64,000 bases of DNA from Krasilnikovozyma curviuscula (Eukaryota; Basidiomycota; Tremellomycetes; Cystofilobasidiales; Mrakiaceae): NCBI GenBank assembly GCA_014825775.1, contig MVAQ01000058.1, positions 38,841 through 102,840 of the forward strand, in the 5' to 3' direction. Of this stretch, positions 33,946 to 47,589 are shown piece by piece. The notes under the pieces are model-generated. The model worked only from the letters and a program-made list of their open reading frames with translations, did no database searches and had not been told where the DNA came from. Made by a program: the position numbers and the translations under genes. Numbering within the stretch: position 1 is the stretch's first letter; every line of letters starts with the position of its first letter.

Positions 33946-35644
33946 ATGCCTCCTCCTACACCACCTTCCCCCAACAGAGCCTACAGAGCCAATGCGGACA
34001 GTAAGAGAAAGAACGGTTAGTTTCCAGCCAGCTGGAACTGCGCCGTTGGGTGTCGTTAACTGACACCTGTTTGTTGAAATACAGTGCTGGATAGCTACCA
34101 GATCTTGGGATTCATTTCATCAGGCACATATGGACGAGTTTACAAGGCCAGATTGAGGGAGGGCGAAGGTGGGAAGACTCGACCAGGCGACTTGGAGGGC
34201 AAAGAAGGAGCTCTGTACGCCATCAAGAAGTTCAAACCTGACAAGGAAGGAGAAATTGCAACCTACAATATTAGTCAGAGTGCTTGTCGAGAGATTGCTG
34301 TAAGGTCTTGCTTTTGGCTGGATTCTATGACTGAGGCGTCGAACTGACTGCCATTCTTTGCTTCCAACTTCAGATCAATCGAGAATTACATCATACAAAC
34401 CTATCAGCACTCAGAGAGGTCATCCTGGAGGATAAAGCAATTTATATGGTCTTCGAGTACGCTGAACACGACTTCCTACAGATCATTCACCACCACGCAA
34501 CCACCGTCCGCACTAATATCCCAACTTCAGTACTCAAATCACTCTTACACCAGCTCCTCAACGGTCTTCACTATCTACATGCCAATTTTGTCATGCATCG
34601 AGATCTGAAACCGGCGAACATCTTGGTCTCAGCAAAAGGAGAAGTAAAGATTGGTGATTTGGGCTTGGCCAGGTTGTTCAATAAGCCACTGCAGAGTTTG
34701 ATGGCAGGTGATAAAGTGGTCGTTACGATTTGGTATCGTGCTCCTGAACTTTTACTTGGTGCGAGACATTATACGACGGCTATCGGTGAGCTCAGGCTTT
34801 GATTTCTGCTCCTCTATATCGCACTTGACTTTCTCTTCTTTCTCCTTACTTATACAAAGACATGTGGTCCATTGGGTGCATCTACGCTGAACTGCTCTCT
34901 TTGAGGCCCATCTTCAAGGGAGAAGAGGCGAAGATTGATTCGAAAAAAACGCTTCCCTTCCAGAAGGACCAGATGCTGAAGATCCTTGAAGTTGTTGGAA
35001 CACCTGATAGTGAGTTGAGATCTGTCCATCAATGATAGTATCGTGTTACTGACGCTTTATTTTATAGAGGACCGCTGGCCTGGAATGCAATCGATGCCAG
35101 AAGCCGGCCACCTACAACGAATGGATAGGTTTGTCTCATCAGCCGTTGGTTCGCACTACGATAATTGCAATTTCTTTTCTTCGCAGATTCGCCAACAATC
35201 TACCTGCTTGGTATAAAGCCAAAGCTCAACAATCCAACTCTCCGGCTGGCTATGACCTACTTCGGTCCTTCTTCGAATACGCACCTGAGAAACGAATGAC
35301 AGCTGAGAAAGCGATGCTGCACCGATGGTTCCATGAAGAGCCCTTGCCTTGCAAAAAGTGATTTGCAATATTTCTCTCCTCTAGCGATTATTCTCTGACA
35401 GCTTTTCATCCTTCCCTCAAGCGCTTTCTATGGAGTCCTTGCCAGCTACCCAGATCGACGCGTCACCAACGACGACGCCAACGACCCCAAGATGGGCAGT
35501 GCAGCCGCAACACAAATCAGGACTGGAGGTGCAGGAACAGACCCGAGTTATTCTCACATGGGCAAAACTGGTTCTGGCGCTATGAGTTTGGCTGCCAAAG
35601 CCACTGCTGGGGATAGACTGGCCAAGAAGGCCCGACTAGGATGA
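33946..35644 (+). CDS. SSN3: Mediator kinase CDK8 (Ssn3)
   Basis: Cyclin-dependent kinase of the Mediator CDK8 module, acting with cyclin C on RNA polymerase II transcription in the nucleus. Exon 1 (33946-34000) codes [18 protein letters not shown] and splices into [20 protein letters not shown]. Kinase signatures: YAIKKFKPD (Lys), [14 protein letters not shown] (CDK8-type SxSACRE in place of PSTAIRE), [42 protein letters not shown] and [13 protein letters not shown]. The CDK8 DMG motif is DLG here. The final exon [19 protein letters not shown] joins after PLPCK via a GTGATT donor and ends [13 protein letters not shown] at 35642-35644. Confidence 0.95.
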
Positions 35645-36033
35645 CACACGAACCCCTACTTTGGACATCACTATACATTCACTATACCCTGCATCTACGA
35701 TTACCATCCCGTCCTCTTTGTATACATCTTTGCCTTGTTGTTATCTTGACAACTGAGTGGATCAGCCTGTGAAAGAAGTTGCGCCGCAAGACCAGTCAAC
35801 GTGTCCAGTAGTTTCACCATGATGTTTTAAGAGTTTTCATCAGTTTCTTGCCAGCATACGGTTCTGAAAGCTGCAAATCTCAAAAATAAGGAAAATGAGG
35901 TGGAGTTTTCATTTTTCGGCAGTTTTGTTTTCATAAAAAAAAAGTTATGTCTGTGCTGCTCCTCGCTGTCGCTTCGTCCTTTTCTCCCCCACCTTCCAGG
36001 TAAAACAAAACAACAACCTAACTAACACAAGTT
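35645..36033. other. Intergenic CDK8 to DED1
   Basis: 389 bases containing the CDK8 3' flank and the DED1 promoter and leader. A run of ten A residues lies near 35935-35944 and a CT-rich stretch at about 35960-35995 precedes the DED1 start. Confidence 0.4.
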
Positions 36034-38654
<2,621 letters not shown>

Positions 38655-39237
38655 ACACATCTGTTTCACAACCCAGCGCCAGCCTCCACCTCAATAACCT
38701 TCCCAAGCTCTTTCATCGCTTTTCCTTTTTCTCAACCTCCTGCGCCGAATTGGTATAACAACATCCGACCTCCCAACAATTTCACTTAACCCCATTATCG
38801 CATTTGGCTCACACTCACCCATTCTCAGCACAATCTCCATCATCACCCCCCGACATCAGCATCACTTCTAACGTAATAAATCATGAGGCATCTACCCACT
38901 TCGTCTTTTGGCATCTTTCCACATCAAAAAGCTGTAGGACGACCCCTGCAGCTCTTTTGTAAACTGCATCATTAGAAATTAATAGAGACGAAACCCCAAC
39001 AAAATGTAGATGACTCACGAACTTTAACGACAGTTATGTTTTCCTTTTTTCTTCTTGTGCTTAGAATATGGGATCCTGAATGCATCAAACTAGTTATATC
39101 ACATGGCGCATATTTTTTCTTTCCTCTTTTTGTATTCATAAACCTGACGCTGGACTGTCCAGCCGAAGATAGCAAGAAATTTGTAAATATCCATCTAGAG
39201 TGGGCCTCGTCTAGGAAGTAGAATATGGTACACATGT
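38655..39237. other. Convergent intergenic region, DED1 / MFS permease
   Basis: 583 bases between converging genes, holding both 3' UTRs. AATAAA-like signals occur (TAATAAATCATG near 38875). I see no gene. Confidence 0.45.
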
Positions 39238-41385
39238 TTAAGAGCCGGTGACCATCTGAACAGCGAGGACTGCCACTGAGGGGGTCAGAACGTTTTCCTT
39301 CTTCTCATCATCAAATAGAGCTGTTTCTTTCCCGTTGGTAGCGGCAGCAGCAGCTTTCTCAGCGGAAATACGAGCGTTTTGTGGCCTGATTATGTTGACG
39401 TCCATCCATCTGACGGTGATCAGGAGAAGGATGATAAAGCACCACAGACCAATAGAGACCTCGTACGCGCTTTGGCGACAAAATGAAACTACGTCAGAAA
39501 CGTCCGTCGCAACGCAAAGAGAGAGATATAAAGCAGTATAATGGCTCAGAGGACGCACAATGGGTAGTGTGGAGCTTTAGAAGCGGGCCAAATCAGGACT
39601 TGACTCCACGCACTGATGGCGTAGTACATCGAGATGGTGAAGCCGACAATGAGAGCACGAGCCTCAGCGTCGTGAGGACACATGTCTGAGAGCCAAGCGA
39701 AAAGTGGGGGAGCGGTTCCCATCGAGACTGGAAGATGAGTCGAGATCAGATCATCAGATGACGTCTCTTCAACAGGGCTGTAATAGTGAGAAGGCTCACC
39801 GTATTGAATGAACATTGCAAACCATTTCGCACCCATTGATACGTTCCAGATAGACAGGATGATGGCAGGAATCAACCCGATGCAAGCTTGAATCAGTACG
39901 ACAATCCAACGTGAGTGAATCAAATCGGCAGTGAGAGCCCAGATCCAGACGAAGAGGACAATGATGCCATTACCCCCTATTGTAATGCTGTTGATCTTGT
40001 TTGAGTTAAAGAGCGCTGCGCCGCTGGCGGTCTTCAAGCTCTTGAGCCAGAGATTCACATATGAATTTCCACTGGCGGCAAGGACGATTCCAACGTAGAG
40101 AGCCATAAATCTAAGAGAATCCATCGTGTTTGAGTTTTCATATCGGAAAGCCAGGAAATCAGAGGACTTACGCGTAGACCAACCAACCACTGAAGACTTT
40201 CTTGACGGTTCCAATAGTCATTGGCTTTGGTTCTGCTCGTTTGTGACGAACGTACCGCATCATCGCGATATCACCGTGACTTTTCTTGAACCAGAATGAC
40301 ATTGGGTTGAGTTTGTTGGGCAAGTCTGGAAGCATGAAATAGCCGAACAGACCCAGGGCGATGGTCATGACTCCATTGATGATGAACAAGTATCTCCAGC
40401 CAGCTAGTCCCCCTTTGCCGTCGAGTGTTTCCGTGATCGCGACTTGGATAGCTCCGGACATCATACTTCCAATTGCTTGGCAACTGTGGTAGAAACCTAC
40501 TCGTTTCGCAAGCTCAGGGGGAGCTGAGGCGACGGGAGGCGGAAGCATCAGCTTGGTGGGAATGGGCTATATGGAAAAAGAAAAGCCAAGACGTACTATA
40601 CCATGCCATCATCAAGAAAATCATTCCTGGATAAGCTGAGCTTTCTAAAAGTCCAAGGAAGAAACGGAGAGCGTAGATCTGTTTGGCGTGAGTAGTCATT
40701 GCGACTAAAGCTGTTATCATGCCCCACAGAATCTCCAACGAGCTCAACCAGAGGGAGGGTCTGACACGGGTAATGATCGCTTGAGAAGGCATGAGCATGA
40801 TACAGTATCCCCTGGAGTGACGTGAAAATGAACAGGTCAGCAGGTGGCTTGTGGTGGCGCGTAAACAAACGAGTGGAAATCGTACACATTAAAGTAAGTG
40901 GTAAAGAAGTTGAGCTCGTTTCCGAATAAGTTCAAATCCTCTTTCATTCCACTGACGTAGGCTATCAGAAAGCCAACAGAAAAATATTAAAACAGGAATC
41001 TGAGGAATGGCGAATGCTATGACAAACCCGTAGAGATGTTCTGTGGATAAAAACAGGTTACAAAAACGTCGTTACTTCGTCAATGCTATTTATTACTTAC
41101 TTGCTGATCCAAGTATTTTATGACCTGCGATATACACCCTAGGAATGGAGACCAGAGTTAATACTAGGTGGGTAGATAAGTGGAACGGGGGTAGGCTAGG
41201 AAGCAAGATCTCTCACCGAACGTCATGAGGAAGATATCCAATCTCCTGACCAAGCTTTTCTCTTCTGGACTCCTCTCAAAAACACGAGCTGAAGGATCCA
41301 AAAGATCGTCGGCATCAACCCCGTTCTGGTCAGCTAGAGCTTCGCGCTGGGCCTGCTTTGAGGCTCTGTTACCCAAACTAAACAT
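39238..41385 (-). CDS. MFS permease, Dal5/Liz1 anion:cation symporter family
   Basis: Twelve-helix plasma-membrane transporter of the allantoate/pantothenate permease group. The N-terminal cytosolic tail (MFSLGNRASKQAQREALADQ) is followed by the hallmark first helix region: CISQVIKYLDQQ, NIST and AYVSGMKEDLNLFGNELNFF. This segment spans four exons, one of them a 13-nt microexon. Further landmarks: GYCIMLMPSQAIITRVRPSL, LRFFLGLLESSAYPGMIFLM, RVGFYHSCQAIGSMMSGAIQ and GWRYLFIINGVMTIALGLFG. The second half shows the helices before a charged tail ending AVQMVTGS, TAA at 39240-39238. The YLDQQN signature is close to pantothenate (Liz1/Fen2) transporters, but the substrate is not certain. It shares an upstream region with the FAD oxidase gene. 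Confidence 0.88.
41028..41040 (-). other. 13-nt microexon in the MFS permease gene
   Basis: On the minus strand AACATCTCTACGG lies between CACAG and GTTTGTC. It supplies N-I-S-T and the first base of Ala, restoring the family signature YLDQQ-NIST-AYVSG. Skipping shifts the frame. Confidence 0.75.
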
Positions 41386-41853
41386 CACGAGGAGTTGAAT
41401 GTGGTTGAAAGTAAAGGGGAAAAGGTTGTTGGAATTGGAGTAATCAAACGTTTACACGCTCATCCGACCATTAGCCTGCAATTTGGAGGCATCAAAAGCG
41501 CGCGCCTCAAATGTAAAAACCTCCCATCGCCCTTCTGGACGACACTGACACCGATCGAAAGCAAGATCGGGTGTGGTGAGCGTGAGCATCTCGTCTCGAT
41601 CTGTTGTGTTTAATGTTGACCTTTGGCGTGACCAAGATTTGTCTCGTCTTGTGCAACAAAGATAAGGAGGCGATCAGCAACTTTGACGCCGGATCTACTA
41701 TAAAGCTCCAACTTAGACGCCTATCGTTCGCCTGACGTTCGCCTATACCCGCTGGGCCGCCAGCAATTAATTAGGGGTTTGGAAAGCCCCCAACCTTCAC
41801 CTATCTGACCTAACTATCATCCTAAACATCGAGCTATCCAGCTGAGTGAAACC
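41386..41853. other. Divergent promoter region, MFS permease / FAD oxidase
   Basis: 468 bases between divergent start codons. Near 41750 there are short direct repeats of CGCCT (TCGCCTGACGTTCGCCTATA). The proximal 40 bases before 41854 contain CTAACTATCATCC-type sequence. Shared regulation of the two genes is plausible but not shown. Confidence 0.45.
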
Positions 41854-43631
41854 ATGACTGGCGTTGGACTTCCCGTAGACGACCCATGTCTGTCGTTCTG
41901 GCAGCTCAGCACTCAGAATTCCCCACTCAACTCCCATGGCTCCAAGGCTGTTCTTCCACTTTCAGCTGAGGCTGTGGTAATTGGTTCTGGTATCACTGGG
42001 TCTCTCATTGCGTATGAGCTGCTTGCCAGTGGAAAGTACTCTAACGTGGTGCTGCTCGAAGCAAGATTCTTTGCATCGGGGGCTAGTGGGAGAAATGCAG
42101 GTGAGTAGCGTCTCGAAGGAAACGTTATATTATATCAGAATATGTTCACTCACCCTCTTTGTCGTTGGTAAGGCCACTGTCGGTGAATCCTGACAACACA
42201 CCCTACGCTGTTTTTGGAAAACAGGACTAATCATCTTTTTATCATTAGACCGGACGCCTATCGAGGATTCAACCACTACTCTATGATGCACGGTAAAGAG
42301 CAAGCACTCCATATCCTCAAGTCTGAGAAGGACGTTTTGAAACTAGTGGCAGACTTTGTCGAGAACAACTGCATTGACTGCGTCAGTAAATACCAAGGCT
42401 TGCGCGTTTTGAGGTGCGCTACGACTGACATTGACATTGGATACTTCTTTGATACTTCTTTGGGGACAGGATCTGAATTTGACATCCACTTTTGATTGCT
42501 GCTTGACTGAGGATTTCGCAGCAGCGGCGAAGCTGTCTTACGAGGATGCGAGAGCTGCGGGTGCAGCTGAAGAAGTGGATTTCTTCGAAGGAGAAGAAGC
42601 CAAGAAGGTCCGTTTTGATCTTACTGTCTCTATCATCTCCGGCGCTAATGTCTATCTATGATGGTTCCAGATCACACGAATGGATACTTTGACAGCTTAT
42701 CGCTGGCCAGCAGCTAGTGTTCACCCCAAGAAGCTAGCGCAAGGAATCGCCAACCTAGCTCTCAGCTTGGGACTCCAACTCTTCACTTACACTCCTGTCA
42801 CCTCGGTGACCCCTTCTGTGGACAAACCGTCGCAATGGTCCGTCATTACACCAAGAGGCACCATCACAACGCCCGTAGTCATTCACGCTACCAACGCCTG
42901 GTCTTCAGCAATCCTGCCAGTACTTTCGAACCATATCTCACCTTATAGAGCACAGGCTCACTCGCTCACTCCTGTTGGAGACCAGTACGCTGGGGAATCG
43001 AAGCTGGATAACACCTACTCACTGCGATACTCGCTTCGTCACTTCTACTCACTTGCACCAGTAAATCATTTTGTCTTCTTTCCTAAGATACGTGGGCTGG
43101 TATGCTGATCCCTACTGTTGTTTGGTCTAAAGCGGAAAGACGGTACATTGATCCTCGGGTGCTCCATGAAGTGGCCGAACATGACAGAGTCAACGCGCTC
43201 AGAGATCACCAACTGTTTCAGCGACAAGCAGTGGAGTCCAGAGATTGTGGACGACGCTCGCGAGAACCTGCGCAAGATCGCGCTGGAGTGGGGGTCGGAG
43301 GAGGAGTTCGAGTCGTGGAGTGGCATCATTGGAATCACTGACGATTCAGTTCCTTATATCGGTGCCGTTCCCGGTTTACCTGGCCAGTGGGCTGCTGTAG
43401 GGTTTGGAGGTGAGTGCTGAGTTTGTCCAACGTTGGGCCAACCGTGGTACTGATTGTTGTCACCAATTGTCAGGCCATGGTATGGCTAGGATATTTGCAT
43501 GTGCACCTGGGCTGGTCAAGTTGATCTTGGGTGCGTCGTGGGAGGAGATTGATCTGCCAGCCTGTTTTGAAATCACAAAAGATCGCTTGAATGGCATCAA
43601 GAAGCCCAAGGAGGTTTCGATGGCTACGTAG
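41854..43631 (+). CDS. FAD-dependent oxidoreductase (DAO family)
   Basis: Flavoenzyme of the D-amino-acid oxidase/glycine oxidase superfamily, about 460 residues. The dinucleotide-binding motif is AEAVVIGSGITGSLIAYELL, with the acidic end NVVLLEARFFASGASGRNAG. A middle block RMDTLTAYRWPAASVHPKKL and VVIHATNAWSS match DAO-domain enzymes. The C-terminal FAD contact is AAVGFGG followed, after an intron, by HGMARIFACAPGLVKLILG. Stop TAG is 43629-43631. Substrate (amino acid, amine or opine) is unknown. No peroxisomal SKL end is present (EVSMAT), so localisation is open. Several exons, GTGAGT-type donors. Confidence 0.85.
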
Positions 43632-43929
43632 AAGATCTTGGATATCTCGGAATATTATCTGGGGTCGTGTTTACATATACTGAGCTGCAAAGTCCCGATA
43701 GATTTGTATGTTCCTGCTAGCCACGCATCGCATCGCAAGTATACCAACAGGGTTCGCCGTACAGTTGGAACCCTCATTCAGGATCCAGAACTCGACCTAT
43801 ATCTTGTCCCGTTGATACCCTTCGCGGGGGGCTCAGTAGAAGGTGGCGGCTTTGAAGGCAATTCTCCACACCTTGCGGCTTACCTGATGCAAGTCCCGAC
43901 TTCCAACTGGCCTTTAGAGATAAAAAAAA

Positions 43930-45052
43930 ATGGGAAACAAATCTAGCAAAGAATCTTTCCAACCAGCCGCCTCAGGGCAGATAGCAAAGACTGGCCAGCT
44001 CTGCTACTTTTCCATCCAGATCAACGGACAGCCAGGTGGGTGGTGAACGCCTGAATACTGTTTGGGTCAGCTCTAATGCCAATCCTCTCCTGCTATCAAT
44101 AGCTGGTAACATAGTCTTCAAACTCTACGATGAAGTCGTCCCAAAGACTGCCAGAAACTTCAGAGAGCTGTGCACAGGTAAGCATCGACCTTCGGATAGG
44201 AGAATGCGAGCTCACTAAAGACTTTCCCTCTTCGACCAGGTCAGAACAAGTACAGGTCTTGCTTAGAGCATAGGGTCACTATTGACAATTCCTCCTCTTA
44301 ACTCAGGTCAGAACAAAGGCCTCGCTTATGTAGGATCTGGTTTCCACAGAATCATTCCTCAGTAAGTTCAGCGTCGCGTGTCACGGAAACCAAGGCTTGA
44401 TGCTGATCTACCCGCCTGCTGTCGACTAGATTTATGCTTCAAGGTATTATCAGCCATTTGTCTCTGAAGGAATTTAGACTGACTTTTTACTGGAGTAGGA
44501 GGTGACTTTACGAGACATTCTGGGACTGGGGGTCGTTGTGAGTACCTAGAATGCTTTCGGACATGGGGACGTCCGTTAACGTGATATGTTGTACTCGTTT
44601 AGCCATCTATGGAGAAAAGTTCCCAGATGAGAACTTCACTATTAAGCACACTAAAGTAATAAAGCAGTCTCCTTTTCGCGCGTTCTCATCATACTGACCG
44701 TCTCGTCCTCTTCACCAGCCTGGTCTTCTTTCAATGGCTAATGCTGGCCCTAGTAAGTATTTCATGAGTCTCAATTCTCAAAACAGTTTCTTCCCAAAGG
44801 ATGCTGGGAATTTTTGACTTGGCTAGAAACTGACACCAATGTTGTTTTTGCGCAGATACGAATGGTTCCCAATTCTTCATCACGACTGTAGTCACCTCTT
44901 GGCTTGACGGAAAGCACACTGTATTTGGGGAAGTAGTCGATGGGATGGATCTTGTATATCGAATTGAACGTATGGGGACTTCCTCTGGAACGCCAACTGG
45001 CAAGGTTGGCATCGCAGCGGCTGGAGTCATTGAAGAAGAGGACGACGATTAG
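43930..45052 (+). CDS. Cyclophilin with an N-myristoylation-type N-terminus
   Basis: Peptidyl-prolyl cis-trans isomerase of about 185 residues in eight exons. Active-site residues are intact: [20 protein letters not shown] (Arg, Phe, Gln), [16 protein letters not shown], and [12 protein letters not shown] (Trp, His). Relative to cyclophilin A there is an N-terminal extension, [17 protein letters not shown], that fits the MGxxxS myristoylation consensus, and an acidic end GVIEEEDDD. Exon 1 is 43930 to about 44035; the stop TAG is 45050-45052. The second intron contains a diverged copy of the start of exon 3 with its own acceptor. Lipid anchoring is an inference from the motif only. Confidence 0.93.
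44238..44334 (+). repeat. Diverged duplication of an exon start within the cyclophilin intron
   Basis: The block from AGGTCAGAACAAG at 44238-44274 resembles the true exon 3 start AGGTCAGAACAAAGG at 44305-44334, including ...GCTTA...TAGG at the far end. The upstream copy follows a better pyrimidine tract (CTTTCCCTCTTCGACCAG). Using it would read into an in-frame TAA at about 44298-44300. Confidence 0.7.
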
Positions 45053-45163
45053 AACGATTACATCCTTTCGTGTGTGTACCTGATCGATTAATTTAATTCA
45101 TTTACAACCTAGTATATCCTGATGACGGAACAGGCATCTTCCTTGAGTCTGGGTATCGCACAT

Positions 45164-47316
45164 CTAATCTCGGACAGCCTTCTCAGCTTTGACCAGCTCA
45201 GGCCAACGAGCGTCCTTCTTCCAGCTAACAACGCCCTCCTCATCCAGAGTCAGAACTTCGTCCCATGGGTGTGATTTACCAGCTTCAGCTTCCAGGCGCT
45301 CCTCCTCCAATTTCTTGAGGAAAGTCTGGGCCATGAGGACTTCGGTAGGGTTGAGGGTGGAAAGACGGATGTGGTGTATCATCAAGTCGAAGCCGTGCTC
45401 AACGAATTCTGCAAGACAAACAAATGACATTAAAGACTGATTTAAGGAAACAATAGTTTTATCACTAACTCGACTTCTTGGACCAGAACTCAGCCTGGTA
45501 CCGGACTTCGTATCGCACGACTGGAAATTCAGCGGCCAACAAATCCTTGGCCAACAAACGGACAGGTAAATGGACTTGCCCATCAGCTAAGATCTAAACC
45601 AACATAGAGGTCAGTAACCAGGATTCAGCGGGCAGCGTCTAAACTTACTCTTCCGAACGTGTAGTCGATCTCCTTGGGGGATAAGTCGGTCGGAACCTCG
45701 TAAGCAGCAACTAATGCTTTGGCAGCTTCAGCTGGATAGTATCTGGTCAAATTGGGTACCAGTTCATCGAAAGTCTTGGCTGGATGGACAACCTTGTAGA
45801 ATTCCCTCTGCGAGACACGATGTAACAAGACCAACAAATCAGCGATGAAGAAGATACAGGGTGAGAAACACAGATCCGTACCTCATCTCGAACGTCTCCC
45901 ATGGTGACGCAGGTAACTCCAGCCTCTCTGAGACCTTTAGCGAGACCGCCTGATCTTTGGAATTCGACGATCTCCTTCAACCAACCGTCATCATCGATGA
46001 CACCTCTGAAAGTTGCCAACTTGGATCTCATCAAGTCACCTTCGACCGCGTGCATCAAGGCGTCACTGGAAACCTTTGATGGATCCCTCATAGTCTCGAG
46101 AAGGTTTGGATCGTCAAGGGACAGTCCCAGGGAGGTAGCGAGGGCATCAAATTGAGGCTGAGCGACCTTTTGAGAGACTGGGTTTGTGAGGACAGCGTTG
46201 GATTGGAGGAAGACAGTTTTGAATGGCGCTGGTGCTGGGGCTTCACGAGCAGCTTTGTGCAAGAGTTGACATGCCTGGCGGAGAAACAAGGTCAGAATAG
46301 GAACGAAGGAAAGTTCGCCTAGAAGAAGCTTTGCTTACAAGGTGAGCACCACCACTCAGTCCACTGAGATCAACGTTGTTCTTGTCTCCACCCCAAGACT
46401 CGATGTTGTTTTGAACCCACTCGAGACCACACCAAACGTCTTTGAAACCAAAGTTTCCAGACACTTTGGGAGAAGCGGATGCCAGGAAGCCGAGGACTGA
46501 AACACTGTATGATTAGAGGATTGGACAAGTCAGTCATAATTCTATGGAAAGGTATAAGGTTCATTGAGAGGTGGCCATAATACTGACCGGTGTCCTAACA
46601 TCACCCTAATCTCATTCGAGATTTCACACGCGTATTGCTGTTGATTGTAATGGAATCCAGAGGTACAACCAAACTGTAAGAAACCACCTATCGATGTATC
46701 GCAATTATCAGGAAGGGTTCTTTTTTTGAGGCTCCATCCAGCGTATCAGCTTACCGTGGAGGAAGACCTTGACTGGCAGGAGCTCCTTCTTCTCGCTCAG
46801 GTTGTAGGTTGATGGAACAAATATATCAGCGAAGAATGGAGTATCAGTCGGAGCACCGAGACCATAAGTTGGCTTCTTGTCAGCTGCAAAGAGAGATGAA
46901 CGCGTTCGTCATGTGTGGTAATACTGACTTGAAATAATCGAGGACTCACGGTTCATATTGTATTCTCTACGAGGTTGAGCAACATAGAGACCATCTACAG
47001 TGTATTCCTTGTCCTCGTACTTGAAGTCAGCATCCAAAGTTTGAGCATCAGTCCATCTTGGGACAGGCTCAGCATAAGGAACATCTATTTGTGGAACGCA
47101 AAAACAGTTGGTATTCGACACCTGGCCATCCGCTTCATCACCACTACTGTATAAAGCTCAAGACTCACTGAGGAAAACCTGCACTCCATTTTTGACTCTT
47201 CCACCGGTAACTTTACCATGCTTGGTTTGAACGGTCACTCGGTCAGAGGTTGGGAGGGCCAGCTGCTCAGATACAACATCGTCGAATTTCTCGGTGGTGG
47301 AAGGGATTGGGATCAT
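45164..47316 (-). CDS. Type-B carboxylesterase/lipase-like alpha/beta hydrolase
   Basis: Alpha/beta hydrolase of the carboxylesterase type B family, about 540 residues. VKVFLHGGFLQFG is the oxyanion region, NFGFKDVWCGLEWVQNNI and FGGD-like NIESWGGDKNNVDL are the family blocks, and the nucleophile sits in GLSGGAHL in place of the usual GESAG. A later block FRGVIDDDGWL corresponds to the P-x-(I/V)DG segment, and MIHHIRLS may hold the His. The start ATG 47316 (MIPIPSTTEKFDDVV) has no signal peptide, so the enzyme looks intracellular. Stop TAG is 45166-45164. It converges with the cyclophilin gene (111 bp) and lies tandem behind the NADPH oxidase. Substrate unknown. Confidence 0.86.
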
Positions 47317-47589
47317 GTTGAGAAGAGGGAGATAGTTGAAGGAGAGTCGTGGTTGATGAAGAAGCAGAACGACGGGTAATATGAGAACAGATTTTTGAGT
47401 TGCCGCTTCACGGCGTTTCAAGATTGAGACGATCCGTACACTCTCATTCGCCGTCTTCTTCCCATCGAACTCAGGCTCTGTATGAAAATTGGTAATCACA
47501 TCCAGGAATACAAGTACTAAGTTGGATAGACCTGCATTCTAACCAGCTTGGACCAGCCAAAGCCGCTTGACGCGCCGCAAGCTGCTTCA

